Assembly (NCBI GenBank): GCA_947459195.1
Contig: CANHCS010000001.1
Coordinates: forward strand, 1 to 64,000
Reading direction: 5' to 3'
Origin: Sphingobacteriaceae bacterium
GTDB lineage: Bacteria; Bacteroidota; Bacteroidia; Sphingobacteriales; Sphingobacteriaceae
Length of the DNA stretch: 64,000 bases
The notes under the pieces were generated by a model. It was given only the letters and a program-made list of their open reading frames with translations, was not told the DNA's origin and did no database searches. The position numbers were made by a program, and so were the translations under genes. Within the stretch, counting starts at the first letter, position 1. Every line of letters starts with the position of its first letter. Below, one piece after another: positions 53,149 through 61,408 of the stretch.

Positions 53149-54204
53149 TTAGTCCCGATCTCTAGACAGTTTACTAAATTTCAGGGGATTGGCCGTTAAT
53201 TCTGCAGTTTCGCGACGACTTTTAACGATATGAACCGCTGCGAATACCGCTTCGCGGAAAGATCCGGCATCGGCTTCGTTTTTACCGGCAATGTCGTACG
53301 CGGTCCCGTGATCAGGCGAAGTACGTACAATTGGTAGACCGGCGGTATAATTCACCCCGTTATGGAAGGCCAATTGCTTGAAAGGGATCAATCCCTGGTC
53401 GTGGTACATGGCCAGTACAGCATCAAACTGTTTCCAGCTTTGCTTGGCAAAAAAGCCATCGGCCGGATAAGGCCCAAATGCCAAGATTCCTTTTTTATTT
53501 GCTTCTTCCACCGCAGGGGCGATGATTTTTTGTTCCTCTTCGCCAATTAAACCTTCATCCCCTGCATGCGGATTTAATCCTAAAACGGCAATTTTTGGTT
53601 TTTCAACCCAGAAATCGGTTTTAAGCGATTGATTGATCAGTTCCAGTTTTTTAAGGATCTTCTCTTTGGTCACTTTTTTGCTCACTTCGGCCACCGGAAT
53701 GTGTCCGGTTACGAGTCCTACCCGCAAATCTTCGCCCATGAGCAACATTAAAGATTCATCTGCTCCAGCTTTTGCCTGTATGTATTCGGTATGACCGGCA
53801 AATTGGAAGTTTTCGCTTTGGATATTTTGCTTGTTGATGGGCGCAGTTACCAGGGCATCAATTTCGCCTGCAACTAAGTCATTGGTAGCTCTTTCGAGCG
53901 ATAAGAAAGCGTATTTGCCGCCAATTTCTGTCGATTGCCCCAATTCAATTTTCACATCTTCCTCCCAGCAATTGATCATATTGGGTCTTTTAGGGTGCGC
54001 ATCTGCCGATTTGTTGATCACATTGAAGCTGAAATCATCAATCCCCAAAGTTTTACGATGAAAAGAGGCCACTTTGGTATTCCCGTAAACAATTGGCGTA
54101 CAATAATCGAGGATGCGCTTATCTAACAGGGTTTTGATAATCACTTCCAACCCAATGCCGTTCACATCGCCAATAGAAATACCAATTTTGACTTTATCAC
54201 TCAT
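53149..54204 (-). CDS. pdxA: 4-hydroxythreonine-4-phosphate dehydrogenase
   Basis: NAD-dependent step of the DXP-dependent pyridoxal phosphate pathway. 351 aa from ATG 54204; the track start at 54237 lacks support. IGISIGDVNGIGLEVIIKTL is the N-terminal signature; metal-binding His residues are in AGHTEYIQ, GLNPHAGDEGLIG and YHDQGLIPFK. Divergent from rsmA across 86 bp. Dxs, which makes the other pathway substrate, is in the same window. Confidence 0.95.
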   Translation of the reverse strand: MSDKVKIGISIGDVNGIGLEVIIKTLLDKRILDYCTPIVYGNTKVASFHRKTLGIDDFSFNVINKSADAHPKRPNMINCWEEDVKIELGQSTEIGGKYAFLSLERATNDLVAGEIDALVTAPINKQNIQSENFQFAGHTEYIQAKAGADESLMLLMGEDLRVGLVTGHIPVAEVSKKVTKEKILKKLELINQSLKTDFWVEKPKIAVLGLNPHAGDEGLIGEEEQKIIAPAVEEANKKGILAFGPYPADGFFAKQSWKQFDAVLAMYHDQGLIPFKQLAFHNGVNYTAGLPIVRTSPDHGTAYDIAGKNEADAGSFREAVFAAVHIVKSRRETAELTANPLKFSKLSRDRD

Positions 54205-54290
54205 AATTTCCTGCAAAATAAGTAAAAGCGATGGCAAAGCGCCAAATACTGCTTAAACTTTCCTTAATTTGTCCTCAAATTCCCGATTCG

Positions 54291-55073
54291 ATGAGTTTGG
54301 TCAGAGCCAAGAAACATTTAGGTCAACACTTTTTAACCGACAAAAATATTGCCGAGAAGATTGTGAACAGCTTGCAGCTGGCGGATCAATATCAGCAAGT
54401 GCTGGAGGTGGGACCCGGAATGGGTATTCTTTCTGACTTTTTGTTGCAAAAAACCGCATATGAGACTTGGCTACTAGATATAGATGATGAATCGGTAGAT
54501 TTTTTAGGGAAGAAATATCCGCAGCTTCAACATCGGCTAATTCATGGCGATTTTTTGGAGCTCGATTTTGGCAAGTACTTTAAAGGCCCGATGGCGGTGA
54601 TTGGAAATTTCCCCTACAATATTTCATCGCAAATTTTGTTTAAAGTTTTAGATAATCGGCAGCAGGTAGAAGAGGTGGTGGGCATGTTTCAGAAAGAAGT
54701 AGCCGAGCGATGTGCCGCCAAGCCGGGCAGCAAGGTGTACGGTATTTTGAGCGTTTTTCTGCAAGCCTATTATAAGGTAGAATACTTATTTACGGTGAAG
54801 GCCGGGGTGTTCAATCCACCGCCGAAAGTGCTTTCGGCGGTCATTCGCCTCACTCGCAACGAGGTGGAAACCCTGCCTTGTGATGAGAAGTTGTTTTGGC
54901 AAGTAGTCAAAGCGGCTTTTAATCAGCGACGTAAAACTTTGCGTAATGCCCTTTCGGGAATTTTGGCTAAAGATAAATTAATAGGAGAAACGCTACTCGA
55001 GCTACGTGCCGAACGTTTAACAGTAGCTGATTTTGTAAAACTGACTCAATTGATCCAAGTAGCAAATGTCTAA
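54291..55073 (+). CDS. rsmA: 16S rRNA dimethyladenosine transferase RsmA (KsgA)
   Basis: Dimethylates A1518 and A1519 of 16S rRNA as a late 30S maturation check. 260 aa from ATG 54291 (MSLVRAKKHLGQHFLTDKNIA); the track's upstream start adds nonsense sequence. The SAM-binding motif is LEVGPGMGILSDFLL and the catalytic motif is NFPYNISSQI. It overlaps the next gene by 8 nt. Confidence 0.96.
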   Translation: MSLVRAKKHLGQHFLTDKNIAEKIVNSLQLADQYQQVLEVGPGMGILSDFLLQKTAYETWLLDIDDESVDFLGKKYPQLQHRLIHGDFLELDFGKYFKGPMAVIGNFPYNISSQILFKVLDNRQQVEEVVGMFQKEVAERCAAKPGSKVYGILSVFLQAYYKVEYLFTVKAGVFNPPPKVLSAVIRLTRNEVETLPCDEKLFWQVVKAAFNQRRKTLRNALSGILAKDKLIGETLLELRAERLTVADFVKLTQLIQVANV

Positions 55074-55998
55074 AAAGCAGATTCTGATAGTTGACGACTT
55101 ACATCCGGTTTTTAAACAGGAAGCTGAGGCCTTGGGGTATGCTGTAACCGATGAACCGCTCTTTACCCGTGAGCAAACCCTGGCGGCGATTAAAGATTAC
55201 GAGGGTTTGGCAGTACGCACCAAGTTCCAAGTTGACCGCGAAATGATAGATGCTGCGCCGAGGCTCAAATTCATCGCTCGTGCCGGTGCCGGTATGGATA
55301 ATGTGGATGAGGCTTATGCCAAAGAAAAGGGGATCACCTGCATAAATGCTCCCGAAGGCAATGCAGATGCCGTAGCCGAACACACCATTGGGATGTTACT
55401 TTCCTTGATGAATCATTTGCGCCAGGCGGATCAACAAGTGCGTCAAGGAATTTGGGATCGCGAAGCAAACCGGGCTTGGGAATTGAAGGGTCGCACTTTT
55501 GGTATTATCGGTTACGGATACATGGGCCAGGCCTTGGCTCAAAAATTACAAGGCTTTGGACTCGATGTGATCGCTTACGATAAATACAAGACCGGTTTTT
55601 CTGATACTTATGCTCGTGAAGTGAGCATGGAAGAGATCGTAAAGTTTAGCGATGTGCTCAGTTTACACATTCCACTTACCCGTGAAACTCGTCAGCTGGT
55701 AAATCATGAATACCTGTTTCATTTCAGAAAACCTATCTTCTTGCTGAATACTTCGAGAGGGGAGATTGTGCAAACCGAAGCCATACTAAAAGCAATAGAG
55801 GAAGGTAAAATATTGGGAGCAGGTTTGGATGTTTTGGAAGTAGAAAAGTTTCCTGCATTGAGCGAACAAAGCTGGTATCCTTCATTAAAAGTGAACAATA
55901 AAGTATTACTCAGTCCGCATGTAGCTGGCTGGACTTTTGAATCTTACCGAAAAATATCGGAGGTTTTGGCTGCCAAATTGAAAAATTTGGAAATCTAA
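55066..55998 (+). CDS. D-2-hydroxyacid dehydrogenase (phosphoglycerate dehydrogenase-like)
   Basis: 310 aa, no C-terminal ACT domain. NAD-binding motif FGIIGYGYMGQALA; catalytic Arg in LLNTSRGEIV, Glu in LDVLEVEKF and His in LSPHVAGWT. Usually annotated as SerA (serine synthesis) in Bacteroidota. As pdxA is close, a PdxB-like role (4-phosphoerythronate oxidation for vitamin B6) is an alternative. The greA promoter overlaps its 3' end. Confidence 0.87.
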   Translation: MSKKQILIVDDLHPVFKQEAEALGYAVTDEPLFTREQTLAAIKDYEGLAVRTKFQVDREMIDAAPRLKFIARAGAGMDNVDEAYAKEKGITCINAPEGNADAVAEHTIGMLLSLMNHLRQADQQVRQGIWDREANRAWELKGRTFGIIGYGYMGQALAQKLQGFGLDVIAYDKYKTGFSDTYAREVSMEEIVKFSDVLSLHIPLTRETRQLVNHEYLFHFRKPIFLLNTSRGEIVQTEAILKAIEEGKILGAGLDVLEVEKFPALSEQSWYPSLKVNNKVLLSPHVAGWTFESYRKISEVLAAKLKNLEI

Positions 55999-56017
55999 AA
56001 CGGTACTTTTATCTTCG
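55986..56017 (+). promoter_or_regulatory. Promoter of greA
   Basis: TTTG (55986-55989), exactly 20 nt, then TATCTTCG (56010-56017; one mismatch to TAnnTTTG). It overlaps the end of the upstream dehydrogenase gene. Predicted transcription start is near 56023, giving a leader of about 77 nt before greA. Confidence 0.6.
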
Positions 56018-56025
56018 TACTACAC

Positions 56026-56072
56026 CAAGCAAGACTATTTCGGCAGCGCTGATTTAGTCTTGTTTGTTTTTT
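56026..56072 (+). terminator. Terminator/attenuator hairpin in the greA leader
   Basis: A 12-bp stem (CAAGCAAGACTA / TAGTCTTGTTTG, one G-U) with a 17-nt loop is followed by T6. It lies after the dehydrogenase stop but also downstream of the greA promoter and 28 nt before the greA ATG. It can end the upstream transcript and attenuate greA. Confidence 0.8.
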
Positions 56073-56099
56073 ATACAGTACCTATAAACACAGATAACT

Positions 56100-56573
56100 A
56101 TGGCAGATGTAACGTATTATACCAAAGAAGGATTAGAGAAACTGAAACAAGAATTACAGCATTTGCGCACCGAAGGTCGTGCTCAAATTGCCAAGGCAAT
56201 TGCCGAAGCTCGTGATAAAGGCGACCTTTCCGAAAATGCCGAATACGATGCCGCTAAAGAAGCGCAGGGACATCACGAAGCTAAAATTGCCAAGCTGGAA
56301 GAAGTATTGGCCAATGCTCGCTTAATTGATGAATCGAAACTCGATACCTCCAAAGTGCTGGCCTTGTCTAAAGTAAAAATTAAAAACACCAAAAACGGTG
56401 CAGAGATGACCTATCAATTGGTTTCTGAAAGCGAAGCCGATTTAAAATCAGGAAAAATTTCTGTAAAATCTCCCATTGCCAAAGGTTTGTTAGGAAAATC
56501 GGTGGGCGATAAAGTGGAAATCACGGTTCCAGCTGGTCAGATTGAATTTGAAATTGTAGAAATCAGCCGATAA
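56100..56573 (+). CDS. greA: Transcription elongation factor GreA
   Basis: Rescues backtracked RNA polymerase by stimulating transcript cleavage. 157 aa: N-terminal coiled coil with the acidic tip (ARDKGDLSENAEYDAAKEAQGHHEAKI) and the C-terminal FKBP-like domain (SPIAKGLLGKSVGDKVEITVPAG). The coiled-coil Asp/Glu pair needed for cleavage is present. A leader hairpin with a U-run precedes it. The HIT gene follows at 1 nt. Confidence 0.97.
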   Translation: MADVTYYTKEGLEKLKQELQHLRTEGRAQIAKAIAEARDKGDLSENAEYDAAKEAQGHHEAKIAKLEEVLANARLIDESKLDTSKVLALSKVKIKNTKNGAEMTYQLVSESEADLKSGKISVKSPIAKGLLGKSVGDKVEITVPAGQIEFEIVEISR

Positions 56574-56574
56574 G

Positions 56575-56967
56575 ATGAGCATCTTTTCTAAAATCATTTC
56601 TGGAGAAATACCTGCACACAAAGTTGCCGAAACCAACGATTATTTGGCATTTTTAGACATCAGCCCATTAACCAAAGGCCATGTGCTGGTGATCCCCAAA
56701 AAAGAAGTTGATTATATTTTTGATATTGATGATGAGGCTTATGCCGGATTAATGCTTTTCGCCAAAATTGTCGCCGAAGGCGTAAAAAAAGCCATTCCTT
56801 GTAAAAAGGTCGGTGTTTCGGTAATCGGTTTAGAAGTGCCACATGCCCATGTGCACTTGATCCCGATGAACTTGGTGAGTGATATGAATTTCGCCAAAGA
56901 AAAACTAAAACCGAGTCAGGAAGAATTGGCAGCCACCGCTCAAAAAATTAGGGCAGCACTTACTTAA
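56575..56967 (+). CDS. HIT family hydrolase
   Basis: 130 aa. The histidine triad is VPHAHVHLIPM; the N-terminal SIFSKIISGEIPAHKVAETNDYLAFLDISP is typical of bacterial HINT/HinT purine nucleoside phosphoramidases. It starts one nt after greA and overlaps convergent ruvC by 8 nt at the 3' end. Confidence 0.93.
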   Translation: MSIFSKIISGEIPAHKVAETNDYLAFLDISPLTKGHVLVIPKKEVDYIFDIDDEAYAGLMLFAKIVAEGVKKAIPCKKVGVSVIGLEVPHAHVHLIPMNLVSDMNFAKEKLKPSQEELAATAQKIRAALT

Positions 56968-57526
56968 TTCGCTTCTGGTTATCTTTTGCAAAAGCTGCCC
57001 AACCGGAGTAGCTTTTTTTGTTCGAGCCAGTTCCGATGCGTTGAAATGAATGGCAAACCGCAACCGCCAATCCATCAGTTGCATCTAAAAATTCTGGTGT
57101 TTCTTTAAATGAAAGCAAGGTTTGGAGCATGGCCGCTACCTGTTCTTTTCCAGCATTTCCATTACCCGTAATGGCTTGTTTAATTTTACGCGGAGAATAT
57201 TCGGTGATGGGTAAATTTCTGGAAAGTCCGGCAGCCATGGCCACACCCTGCGCCCTGCCCAACTTCAACATCACCTGAATGTTTTTCCCATAAAAAGGAG
57301 CCTCCAAAGCCATGCAATCGGGGTGGTATTGATCTATCAACTCCAGTGTTTTCTCAAAAATGACCTGCAGTTTGAGCGGATGATCATCCAGGTGGTTGAG
57401 CTTGATCACTCCCAAATTGATCAACTCCATTTTTGTCCCGGTCTCTTTGATCAATCCATAACCCATAATGGCGGTACCCGGGTCTATACCGAGTATGATT
57501 CTTTCTTTGGCCTGTTGGGTCTGCAT
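56960..57526 (-). CDS. ruvC: Crossover junction endodeoxyribonuclease RuvC
   Basis: Holliday junction resolvase. 188 aa with the RNase H-like catalytic acids in ILGIDPGTAIMGYGLI, MALEAPFYGKN and the C-terminal DATDGLAVAVCH. EYSPRKIKQAITGNGNAGKEQVAAML is the family signature. It ends in a basic tail (KKSYSGWAAFAKDNQKR). ruvA is 26 kb away. Confidence 0.96.
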   Translation of the reverse strand: MQTQQAKERIILGIDPGTAIMGYGLIKETGTKMELINLGVIKLNHLDDHPLKLQVIFEKTLELIDQYHPDCMALEAPFYGKNIQVMLKLGRAQGVAMAAGLSRNLPITEYSPRKIKQAITGNGNAGKEQVAAMLQTLLSFKETPEFLDATDGLAVAVCHSFQRIGTGSNKKSYSGWAAFAKDNQKRIK

Positions 57527-57657
57527 AATTACAATTATACATTATTTAGGCTTCTAAATAAAGTCATCCACCAATTCAAGATTAAACAAATAAGTTATAA
57601 CAATTTCTTTAAAATTATAAATACTTCTTAATTATTAATTATTTGGTGATTAATCAT

Positions 57658-57665
57658 TAATTTTG
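57658..57665 (+). promoter_or_regulatory. Candidate -7 box for the GAF-phosphatase gene
   Basis: TAATTTTG matches TAnnTTTG, 30 nt before the GTG start. The 169-bp divergent gap upstream is AT-rich and contains repeated TTAAT/ATTAA units around 57627-57660, with nothing else I can name. Confidence 0.4.
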
Positions 57666-57695
57666 GGGTGCTACCAAATACCTATGAGTTAAGTT

Positions 57696-58925
57696 GTGGA
57701 CCTCCAACATCATGATAATGAATTGATCAATTTGTTGTTGAAACGACAAGCTGAACTCAATTCGCTACTCGAATTAACACAAGCTATCAATAAAGGTGCC
57801 AGTCTGAAGGAGCTATTGGAAATGTTGCACGTGATTTTAAAAGTGCATTTAAAGGTCCATCAATTCAGGTTTTTTTTAAAGCAAGAAGGACTTTTCAAAG
57901 ATTTTTCGGGCTTTGGAGATGCGTATGTTGCACCGCAAAAACGCTTCCGTAAATCTTCGCTCTGCAAACATATTTATGAAATTAAACAGCAGCAGTTGCC
58001 GAGTAAAGATCTTTTTTGGCATTACGATTTTTATGTTCCTATTATCTATTATCGTAAACTTTCTGCTTTTGTATTGGTAAAAAGTTTGGATGAGGGAACA
58101 GGGTTTTTAAATCACGATTTGCAATTCATCCAGACTTTGGTTGGACAAGTGGTATTTGCCGAAGAGAACAAGCAATTATTGAGGGATAAGCTCGAAAAAG
58201 AACGTTTGGAGCGAGAATTAGAATTGGGCAGGCAAGTGCAATACATGCTGATCCCTGAACAGCTACTCACCGACTCCTCGGTTGAGATCAATGCTTGGTA
58301 TCAGCCGCATGAAAGCGTTGGCGGCGATTATTTTGATTTTGCCAAAATTAATCGAACCGAACTGATGTGGTGTATTGCAGATGTTTCGGGCAAGGGAGTT
58401 GCGGCGGCATTGCTGATGGCCAACCTGCAAGCCAGTTTAAGGGCATGGGTTGCCAATACCCGCAATCCGATGGAGATTATTGAAAGGCTGAATGAGTTCA
58501 TTTGGAAAAATACCCGTGGAGAATGGTATATCACACTTTTTTTAGGTATTTATGATACCGAAACCCGCTTGCTCAGCTATGTAAATGCCGGCCATCATCC
58601 GCCTATTTTATTTCATGATCATCAGTATCAAGCCTTAAAATCTGGGACTATTATGTTGGGTGCATTTGAAAAGCTGCCATTTATTGATGTAGGTCTGCAA
58701 TACCTCCAAAGCGGCGATTTTATTTTTAATTATACCGACGGCTTGATTGAAAGAAAAAATGTGGCAGAACATTTTTGTGAGCAACAATTGGCCGATTTTC
58801 TGAGGCTGAATTTGCACTTACCCATTTATGAGCTGCACCAGTCTTTATTAAAATATATTGAAGACAGCATCCAAGTAAAAGCGCCTACTGATGATTTGAC
58901 GATGCTTTCTGTAAGGATCAATTAA
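57696..58925 (+). CDS. SpoIIE/PP2C-type serine phosphatase with N-terminal GAF-like domain
   Basis: 409 aa from GTG 57696. A GAF-like sensor region (about 20-155), a short coiled coil (KLEKERLERELELGRQVQYML), and a PPM/SpoIIE catalytic domain (about 170-405) with SVGGDYFDFAKI, CIADVSGKGVAAALLMANLQ, YVNAGHHPPILF, FNYTDGLIERKN and the terminal APTDDLTMLSV; the metal-binding Asp residues are present. In RsbU-like systems this dephosphorylates an anti-sigma antagonist, but no partner kinase or STAS gene is adjacent. Confidence 0.88.
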   Translation: MDLQHHDNELINLLLKRQAELNSLLELTQAINKGASLKELLEMLHVILKVHLKVHQFRFFLKQEGLFKDFSGFGDAYVAPQKRFRKSSLCKHIYEIKQQQLPSKDLFWHYDFYVPIIYYRKLSAFVLVKSLDEGTGFLNHDLQFIQTLVGQVVFAEENKQLLRDKLEKERLERELELGRQVQYMLIPEQLLTDSSVEINAWYQPHESVGGDYFDFAKINRTELMWCIADVSGKGVAAALLMANLQASLRAWVANTRNPMEIIERLNEFIWKNTRGEWYITLFLGIYDTETRLLSYVNAGHHPPILFHDHQYQALKSGTIMLGAFEKLPFIDVGLQYLQSGDFIFNYTDGLIERKNVAEHFCEQQLADFLRLNLHLPIYELHQSLLKYIEDSIQVKAPTDDLTMLSVRIN

Positions 58926-58957
58926 ACCTTTCGGGATATTTTTCTAATTTCAACCCA

Positions 58958-59557
58958 ATGCTTTTACCTTTTTTTCAAGAAGAATTCCTGGAAGCCGGTT
59001 GTGATGAAGCTGGTCGTGGCTGCCTTGCCGGTCCGGTATTTGCCGCTGCGGTGATCTTGCCTAAGGATTTCCATCACCCCTTGCTGAACGATTCTAAGCA
59101 GCTGAATGAAACGCAGCGAAAGCAACTTCGCATAGAAATAGAAGCGCAAGCCTTGGCCTTTGCAGTTGCGCAGGTAGATCATGAAGAGATCGATCGCATC
59201 AATATTTTGCAAGCCTCTTTTTTAGCTATGCACCGGGCTTTAGATACCTTAAAAACCAAACCTGAGTTCATCTTAGTAGATGGCAACCGATTTAAAAAAT
59301 ACCAGGATTTGTCCCATCAATGTATTATTAAAGGCGATGGCAAGTATTTCTCCATCGCAGCAGCTTCCATATTGGCTAAAACCTACCGGGATGATTTTAT
59401 GGAGCGTATCGCCGTTCAATACCCACAATACGATTGGTCCAGCAATAAAGGTTACCCAACCATTAAACACCGTGAAGCAGTACTTCAATACGGTTTTTCC
59501 CCTTACCATCGTCGTTCTTTTAAAGTGACCGATCCACAGTTGACATTATTTCAATAA
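58958..59557 (+). CDS. rnhB: Ribonuclease HII
   Basis: Removes ribonucleotides and RNA primers from DNA. 199 aa with EAGCDEAGRGCLAGPVFAAAVILP, LNDSKQLNETQRKQLR, YFSIAAASILAKTYRDDFM and YPTIKHREAVLQYGFSPYHRRSF, all family signatures including the DEAGRG acid pair. Complete. gcvT follows after 44 nt. Confidence 0.97.
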   Translation: MLLPFFQEEFLEAGCDEAGRGCLAGPVFAAAVILPKDFHHPLLNDSKQLNETQRKQLRIEIEAQALAFAVAQVDHEEIDRINILQASFLAMHRALDTLKTKPEFILVDGNRFKKYQDLSHQCIIKGDGKYFSIAAASILAKTYRDDFMERIAVQYPQYDWSSNKGYPTIKHREAVLQYGFSPYHRRSFKVTDPQLTLFQ

Positions 59558-59601
59558 ATCGCTAAGCGCTTTTTTCTTAATTTCGCCTCAAATAAAGTAA
59601 A

Positions 59602-60684
59602 ATGAAAAACACCGCCTTAACCCAAACTCATATCGCCTTAGGTGCCAAAATGGTCCCTTTTGCCGGATACAACATGCCAGTGCAATATGCCGGTATCAAT
59701 GTGGAACACGAAACCGTACGCAAAGCTGTGGGCGTATTTGATGTGAGTCACATGGGTGAGTTCATCTTAAAAGGGGAGGGCGCATTAGATTTGATTCAAA
59801 AGGTGACATCTAACGATGCATCCAAATTATATGACGGGAAGATCCAGTATTCATGCCTGCCAAACGAGCAGGGCGGTATTGTAGACGATTTGCTGGTATA
59901 CCGCATCGACGAAAAGACTTACATGCTGGTGGTAAATGCCTCCAATATTCAAAAAGACTGGGACTGGATCTCAAAATATAATTCGTATGGTGTGGACATG
60001 AAAGACATTTCGGACCGTACTTCCTTATTGGCCGTTCAGGGACCTAATGCCGCTCAGGCCTTGCAAAGCTTGACCGATATTGACTTGTCGGCTATGGAAT
60101 ACTATACTTTTCAGAAAGGCAAATTTGCCGGAGTAGATAATGTATTGATCTCGGCTACGGGCTATACCGGTGCTGGCGGTTTCGAAATTTATTTTGACAA
60201 TGAGCATGCTGATGTGATCTGGAAGGCCATTTTCGAAGCCGGTGCGCCATTTGGTATTCAGCCCATCGGTTTAGGTGCCCGCGATACTTTGCGCCTGGAA
60301 ATGGGTTTTTGCTTGTACGGTAATGATATCGACGATACCACTTCGCCATTAGAAGCCGGCCTGGGTTGGATCACCAAATTCACGAAAGATTTTGTGAACT
60401 CGGCCAATCTTTCGGCTCAAAAGCAGGACGGCGTCAAGCGCAAATTGGTCGGTTTTGAAATGTTGGAACGCGGTATTCCACGTCATGATTATGAGATCTG
60501 TGACCCAACTGGAAATACCATTGGTAAAGTAACTTCAGGAACTCAATCGCCATCTTTACAAAAAGCCATTGGTCTTGGTTATGTAGCCACCGATTTTGCC
60601 AAAGAAGACAGCGAAATTTTTATCAAAATCCGTGAACAGCTGGTGAAAGCCCAAGTGGTGAAATTCCCGTTCTATAAAGCTTAA
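59602..60684 (+). CDS. gcvT: Glycine cleavage system T protein (aminomethyltransferase)
   Basis: Transfers the methylene group from GcvH-bound aminomethyl to THF. 360 aa with the folate domain [43 protein letters not shown] and [41 protein letters not shown] and the C-terminal [29 protein letters not shown] 16 nt before the ATG is a possible weak -7 box. comB starts 1 nt after the stop. Confidence 0.97.
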   Translation: MKNTALTQTHIALGAKMVPFAGYNMPVQYAGINVEHETVRKAVGVFDVSHMGEFILKGEGALDLIQKVTSNDASKLYDGKIQYSCLPNEQGGIVDDLLVYRIDEKTYMLVVNASNIQKDWDWISKYNSYGVDMKDISDRTSLLAVQGPNAAQALQSLTDIDLSAMEYYTFQKGKFAGVDNVLISATGYTGAGGFEIYFDNEHADVIWKAIFEAGAPFGIQPIGLGARDTLRLEMGFCLYGNDIDDTTSPLEAGLGWITKFTKDFVNSANLSAQKQDGVKRKLVGFEMLERGIPRHDYEICDPTGNTIGKVTSGTQSPSLQKAIGLGYVATDFAKEDSEIFIKIREQLVKAQVVKFPFYKA

Positions 60685-60685
60685 G

Positions 60686-61408
60686 ATGCAGCAAAAAAAA
60701 CTGGAGGTTTGCCTTAGTCCTGCCTTATTACACCTTTACGATATTAAAGATAGCCTGGTGGTGGTGATCGATATTTTTCGGGCCACTTCTTCCATGTGCT
60801 ATGGCATTGCCAACGGAGCCGAGGCCATTATTCCGGTGGCTACGGTGGACGCCTGCCGTTCTTATGAGCACACCGATTATTTGCTGGCTGCCGAGCGCAA
60901 TGGCGAAGTGGTGGAAGGTTTTGATTTTGGCAATTCACCTTTTTCCTATACTGCCGAAAAAGTTAGTGGCAAAACCGTAGTGGTCACTACCACCAACGGT
61001 ACTCATGCCATTAATAAAAGTCGGGAAGCCCGCAAGGTGTTGATTGGTTCTTTTTTGAATCTCAGCGCTTTGAGCCATTGGTTGAAAAACCAGCCACATG
61101 ATGTTTTGCTCTTATGTGCCGCTTGGAAAAATAAAGTGAACCTGGAAGATACTTTGTTTGCCGGAGCGGTGGCTTACCAGCTGCAAAACGAAGGCTACAA
61201 GTTCGATGATTCAGCCATCTTGTCTGCCGATCTTTATCAAATGGCACAGGGTAATCTGGATGAATTTTTGAAGAAAACATCGCACAGCGAACGCCTGAAA
61301 GAATTAAAAATTGAGGCCGATATTGCTTTTTGCCTTCAAATAGATCTGATCGATGCTATTCCTGTTTTGGATGGGGATCGCTTGGTGAAACTAGTATTGT
61401 CGAAATAG
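60686..61408 (+). CDS. comB: 2-phosphosulfolactate phosphatase (ComB-like)
   Basis: 240 aa with VVVIDIFRATSSMCYGIANGAEAIIPVATV, EGFDFGNSPFSY, VVVTTTNGTHAI and AAWKNKVNLEDTLFAGAVAYQL, which match the ComB family. In methanogens this makes sulfolactate on the way to coenzyme M; the bacterial role is less clear. Other coenzyme M genes (comA, comC) are absent. It is 1 nt from gcvT. Its last 73 nt overlap, on the opposite strand, the 3' end of the unknown gene 61336..62664. Confidence 0.88.
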   Translation: MQQKKLEVCLSPALLHLYDIKDSLVVVIDIFRATSSMCYGIANGAEAIIPVATVDACRSYEHTDYLLAAERNGEVVEGFDFGNSPFSYTAEKVSGKTVVVTTTNGTHAINKSREARKVLIGSFLNLSALSHWLKNQPHDVLLLCAAWKNKVNLEDTLFAGAVAYQLQNEGYKFDDSAILSADLYQMAQGNLDEFLKKTSHSERLKELKIEADIAFCLQIDLIDAIPVLDGDRLVKLVLSK

